Assembly (NCBI RefSeq): GCF_041146395.1
Contig: NC_091012.1
Coordinates: 12,824,193 to 12,888,192 of the forward strand
DNA length: 64,000 nt
Origin: Eulemur rufifrons
Lineage: Eukaryota; Chordata; Mammalia; Primates; Lemuridae
Reading direction: 5' to 3'
Shown here: piece by piece, positions 58,670-64,000 of the stretch
Layout: each line of letters opens with the position of its first letter
How positions within the stretch are numbered: position 1 is the first letter of the stretch
Position numbers and translations under genes: made by a program
The notes under the pieces: generated by a model
The model's input: the letters and a program-made list of their open reading frames with translations, nothing else
Told to the model about the DNA's origin: nothing
The model's database searches: none

Positions 58670-61600
58670 GGGCTGTCTCCAGTCTCGGGCCCATCCTGGA
58701 ATTTGATTCTTTTGATCACATTGATTTGGAAATGTCAAGACACCAAGGGTTGGAGATATGTCCCAGGTTTTGTTCCCCTTTTTTCTCTTTCAAAGGCAGG
58801 CCAAGCAATATCCAAATACCCCTCACATTGACTGGACACAGGGCCAGGACTAAGGTGAGATAATGAGACACTTGCCACAGGCACCAAATTTAAGGGTCAC
58901 CAAAACCACTCAGTAATCATAATTTATATGTTGATGCAATATTTTTAAAATAAAAAATGATGTAAAAAATCAAAATGAAAAGTATGAACAAGAATCAACA
59001 ATTTTAATAAAGACTGGATAAATATTACTTATTTTTCCTTTGCCTCAGGTACCAGTATGGTCAGCAAAGCACGACTTCTAGGCCACTGCCTGAAGGCGGT
59101 TGACCATTAGTTATATAAATCCTTATTAAATGCTTTTTAATTATAATTAATTTTCCAAATTATCTTAAGACTCAGAAGCAGCAGTGCTCACTCTGTGATT
59201 GTTTGGCCTTCAGTCAAGGCCTTGTTAGGATGTCAGTAAGTAATGTATTTCTATGACCCTGTTTATTCCTTTCCCCTATACAAACACCTAATCACAATTG
59301 CTAACCACTCACAGATCTCTTACCTCATTAAGGACCCTGAGAGAAAAGTTTCTCCGTATTCTTATATAGAAACATAAAATGCCAGCAAAGCATGATTCCT
59401 ACCTAAAAGAGCACTAAGCAGAGTTGGCAGATGTTGCAGACTTTTCCCTAGACACTTCTGGGGAAAGACACACATACCTTGGCATGCTTTGCTTCAAAAA
59501 AAAAGTAGCAATAGCAAACAGTCCTTTTATTCAATCTACTTCCTTAGAGAAGGAACAATCCTGAAATGGTGGGGTTAGGCAGGTCTTTTATCTCAGTGGA
59601 GGGCTTCCTGAGAGATATTCATATTACCATATCCTGGAGGTTCTGTGGGTTTTATAGTTTATGCATGTAAAGCAACTCAAAGTACACATCCACATGGCAG
59701 TTGCTAATTAAAAGTAACAATGAAAATCACATTTAAAATCCTATTTTACATAGTGGTTTCATTTCACATAAGACTCTTTATTTGCTGAAACCATAGATTC
59801 TAAGTTCCTCTGTCAAAGTAATCCCTAGAAAAATGTGATGTTCTAGGTGTGTGAATTTTGGAAATTTTCCCTATTATTTGTTAGAGTGTGAGCTAGTGAA
59901 TTTGGGTTTTAAAAAAGATTTCTCCAGACAAAGTTTAAGACAGAAAGAGGAAAAAATGGTTATTTTACTTTTTCCAGACAGGAAAAAGGGCCAACAGGAA
60001 AGAGGAAGAGGGAGAGTGTGTTGGCATAGAAGACCAGTTACTCAGACTTTTTACTTAGGAGTTGTAAAGAGAGCGAAGATGATTTATTGTTGTAGCCAAA
60101 TTAACAGGGTACTATGAATTGCTGCATCTGCTGTTTCACTTTACTTAGTGGCAGGCAGATTAGAGAAGTGGCCATCTTTCCTTTGGAGACAGATTTATTG
60201 CTTGATTGTGATCTTGTCATTGATTCTGCCCTTGAGATATAGTTTAGGGCAGAAACTGAGGCCTGTGCCTAGCACATCTGCTGTCCACTCAGGAACTCCT
60301 TGAGGCTATAAGAAAACACATTCTAAAAGGCAGTGAGCTGGCGAATGTAAAGAGAAAGATTTATATTGCCTGTCTATCTGCTTGGATCATTTCAGATATT
60401 GTGAAGATGGAACCCCATGGTGTTCCTGTCAGGAAGGAGAGAGGGGAGAGGAGAGAGAGAGAGAGAAAGAGAAGAGAGAAAGCATGAGTGTGTACAAGTG
60501 CTCATATGATTTTTTATAGCCCTTACTATGGGTTAAATATTTTTTCTGTTATTTCACTAACAAGGCCATCCTTTCATTACTCTTCTTAGTTTGATTAATG
60601 TGTGTGTTATTTTTTTAAAAAGTAAGTTGAATATATTATATATGACCATGTATATTAAAAATATAAGTTGACATCAGAAAATAGATTTAACTTGTGGCAA
60701 ATTTGTTTCTGGAAGCATCTGCAGAAATTTACATTCTTTCTACTTTCTAAAAAACCCAGAGTCCAAGGGGGAAAAGGGTTCTTTTGATGTCAGATAGTGC
60801 ATAAGACTTAGGTTTGATTAGAATAGTGTTAGCATAACCCATTATAATGTGATGATCTGGTTACACTTCATAACAGTGATGAAACTGGTTTTGAGGTTTT
60901 GAGTTTTTTTCCTTCAGTTGAAGGAATGCTGCTCACCACACCTTACCTACCTTCCCCATGTTTTTAGATTGATGGGTTCACTAGAGAAGTGAAACACATT
61001 GGGTATTATACTGCTATGTTCTGACTACTCTGAGACCACTATGCTATGAAGGATGTCTGACCAGTTCTAGATATGCTTGGAGGTGATCGGAAGATACTAG
61101 CAGTGGGTTGAGAAAAATTTTAGATTTCCTACAGCTCCTAGAAAAATGGAACTGGAAGCAAATAAACCATTATAAAGCAGAGAACAGTAAAGGGCCAGGA
61201 AGGCAAAAAAGAAGCTCCTAGTCTCTCTTAAAACTGCAGTTCCTTCCTTTAACTTGACTCACAAAATGCCCTGTTTGGAACTGTCATCACAGTGGACATT
61301 TGGGGCCAGAACTGACCTGTCCAATGAGCATAATCTTCCCTTGTGATATGGCAAACTGACACCCTTTTCATGTATTTTTCAGAGCATCATTTCAAATAAA
61401 TTAGCACTCTCATCTCAACTGACTTACTTGGCAGCAACAAATCCACACACTGAGAAGAGAGAAGGCTGGAGAATATTTAAATAGTGGAAAGGGACAGTTA
61501 GAAGAGGAATTAGGCAGTTTATTAAAATACAAGTACCAGCACCATGAAATGCTCAATTTACTGAAAAAACTAGGTTATGCTTTTTTGAAGTTGGGAATGA

Positions 61601-62300
61601 GAGAAAGCAAGTTGCTCCTCAGCAAATCAGTTACAACAGTAATTTTAAACACTTTTGTTAACAGATGCCTTTGAACATATGATGATAACTATAGACTCTC
61701 TGCCCAGAAAAAAAATGTACGTTTAACTTACACGCAAATTCTATTGTATTAAAATAATTGGTATGATAACAGAATGGAATTCAGTTAATAACAACACACA
61801 CACAATAAACCATATAATTCTGATCCCTTGGCCACCATAAAATCTTTCTTTCATCTGACATAAAGTTTCATTCTATAGAATGAAGTTTAAGTTTCTCTCC
61901 ACTTTTTTAGTCCTCTTAGCTTAAGAAAAGATCATTAGAAACTCCTTGTATGTTTTCTATATGTGTTTGTAAATGGCTATGAAATCTTATTGTGATTATT
62001 CTTGCTTTAAGCTAAAACTTCCCTGATATTTTCTTACAGATTGTGGCACAGAGTGCTAGTTGTCATACTTGTGCATTAGTCACCTTGGCTATGTGACTCT
62101 GTTTTTTGAGCCTCCCTTACAGCTAGGTATGGCCATGTACCTTAGCTTTAAGCTGATGATTTTTAAGCCCTGTGCTATGTGGACCTTCTGAGAAATCTTC
62201 CTCCTTCATCCCTTCCTCCCCCCTGCTGAGGAGATACATAGGTTCTGATCAGTAGAGTTCCTAAGCCCATAAAGCTGGTGATGTTGGGCAACACTGTCTG
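58670..62300. other. No supported gene
   Basis: About 3.6 kb of unassigned sequence. An 88-codon open frame at 59851-60117 has no recognisable motif. A segment at about 62040-62220 ('ccttggctatgtgac', 'ttacagctaggtatggccatgtac') looks like an old repeat of unknown family. Confidence 0.4.
60437..60483 (+). repeat. GA-rich simple repeat
   Basis: A purine run of GAGAGA/GGGAGAGG units about 45 bases long. Confidence 0.8.
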
Positions 62301-62309
62301 TTGACTCTC

Positions 62310-62455
62310 TTACTAGAACATAAATTTCATGAGAACAGGAACCTTGTAGATCTTGGTCAAAACAACATTCCCAGCACTTAAAAAGTGTGTCACATGTGCT
62401 ATGGGTTCAGGTATTGAATGGTTACTGGATGAATGGATGAATGAACGAGTTTACT
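62310..62455 (+). repeat. L2 LINE 3' end
   Basis: 'gaacataaatttcatgagaacaggaaccttgtagatcttgg', 'cattcccagcacttaaaaagtgtgtcacatg' and 'tgaatggatgaatgaacga' follow the L2 3' end order. Confidence 0.75.
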
Positions 62456-62478
62456 CCAGACCCATATAAACAAGATCA

Positions 62479-64000
<1,522 letters not shown>

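Overview
The window is mammalian genomic DNA, almost certainly from a strepsirrhine primate (lemur-type). The evidence is the repeat content. The Alu at 37322-37665 has the left-monomer wording typical of lemur and galago Alus ('gtggcgtcagcctagctcacagc'-type, positions about 37388-37410). Many L1 copies share a non-human 3' UTR ending in 'tttgtacccccataat.agctgaaataaa'. No intact protein-coding gene, tRNA, rRNA or CRISPR array was found. Most open reading frames are remnants of L1 ORF2 or chance frames. All function names below come from reading translations by eye; no database search was run.

Layout. 1-4.2 kb: unassigned sequence, then an L1 with a 5' inversion inserted in the tail of an older L1. 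4.56-5.48 kb: olfactory receptor (OR, family 2-like) pseudogene, minus strand. 6.1-10.7 kb: layered old L1s, an Alu, LTR fragments and an L1 3' end. 11.4-12.5 kb: a second 5'-inverted L1, carrying a short 3' transduction. 15.6-19.4 kb: a long degraded L1 with a smaller L1 tail nested in it. 20.7-26.4 kb: LTR fragment, a second OR pseudogene (plus strand), then an ERV-L-type endogenous retrovirus on the minus strand that abuts the broken OR. 28.65-29.44 kb: vomeronasal receptor type 1 (V1R) pseudogene, minus strand. 30.1-34.3 kb: a MaLR-type LTR, a block of inverted and direct duplications, and an old L1. 34.3-37.3 kb: an L1 that itself hosts a 5'-inverted L1. 37.3-42.7 kb: Alu and more L1s. 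45.95-46.93 kb: KRAB-type C2H2 zinc-finger pseudogene, minus strand. 48.4-52.6 kb: L1s. 53.7-54.9 kb: three exons of a RalGDS-family pseudogene, minus strand, in a locally GC-rich stretch to about 57.3 kb. 57.3-64 kb: ancient repeats (MaLR, L2, MIR, Alu) and unassigned sequence.

The genes do not form an operon or pathway. The picture is a chemosensory-receptor and zinc-finger graveyard eroded by L1 insertion. The most interesting structure is not a gene: it is a roughly 1.09-kb block at 30645-31734 built from three pieces copied from nearby sequence, two of them inverted, which looks like a replication template-switching event. Also notable are three L1 copies with 5' inversions (two with clear target-site duplications, one of those inside another L1), one L1 with a 3' transduction, a tandem duplication in the L1 3' UTR that separates L1 subfamilies, and a RalGDS-like exon that is still open with good splice sites although its neighbours are broken.
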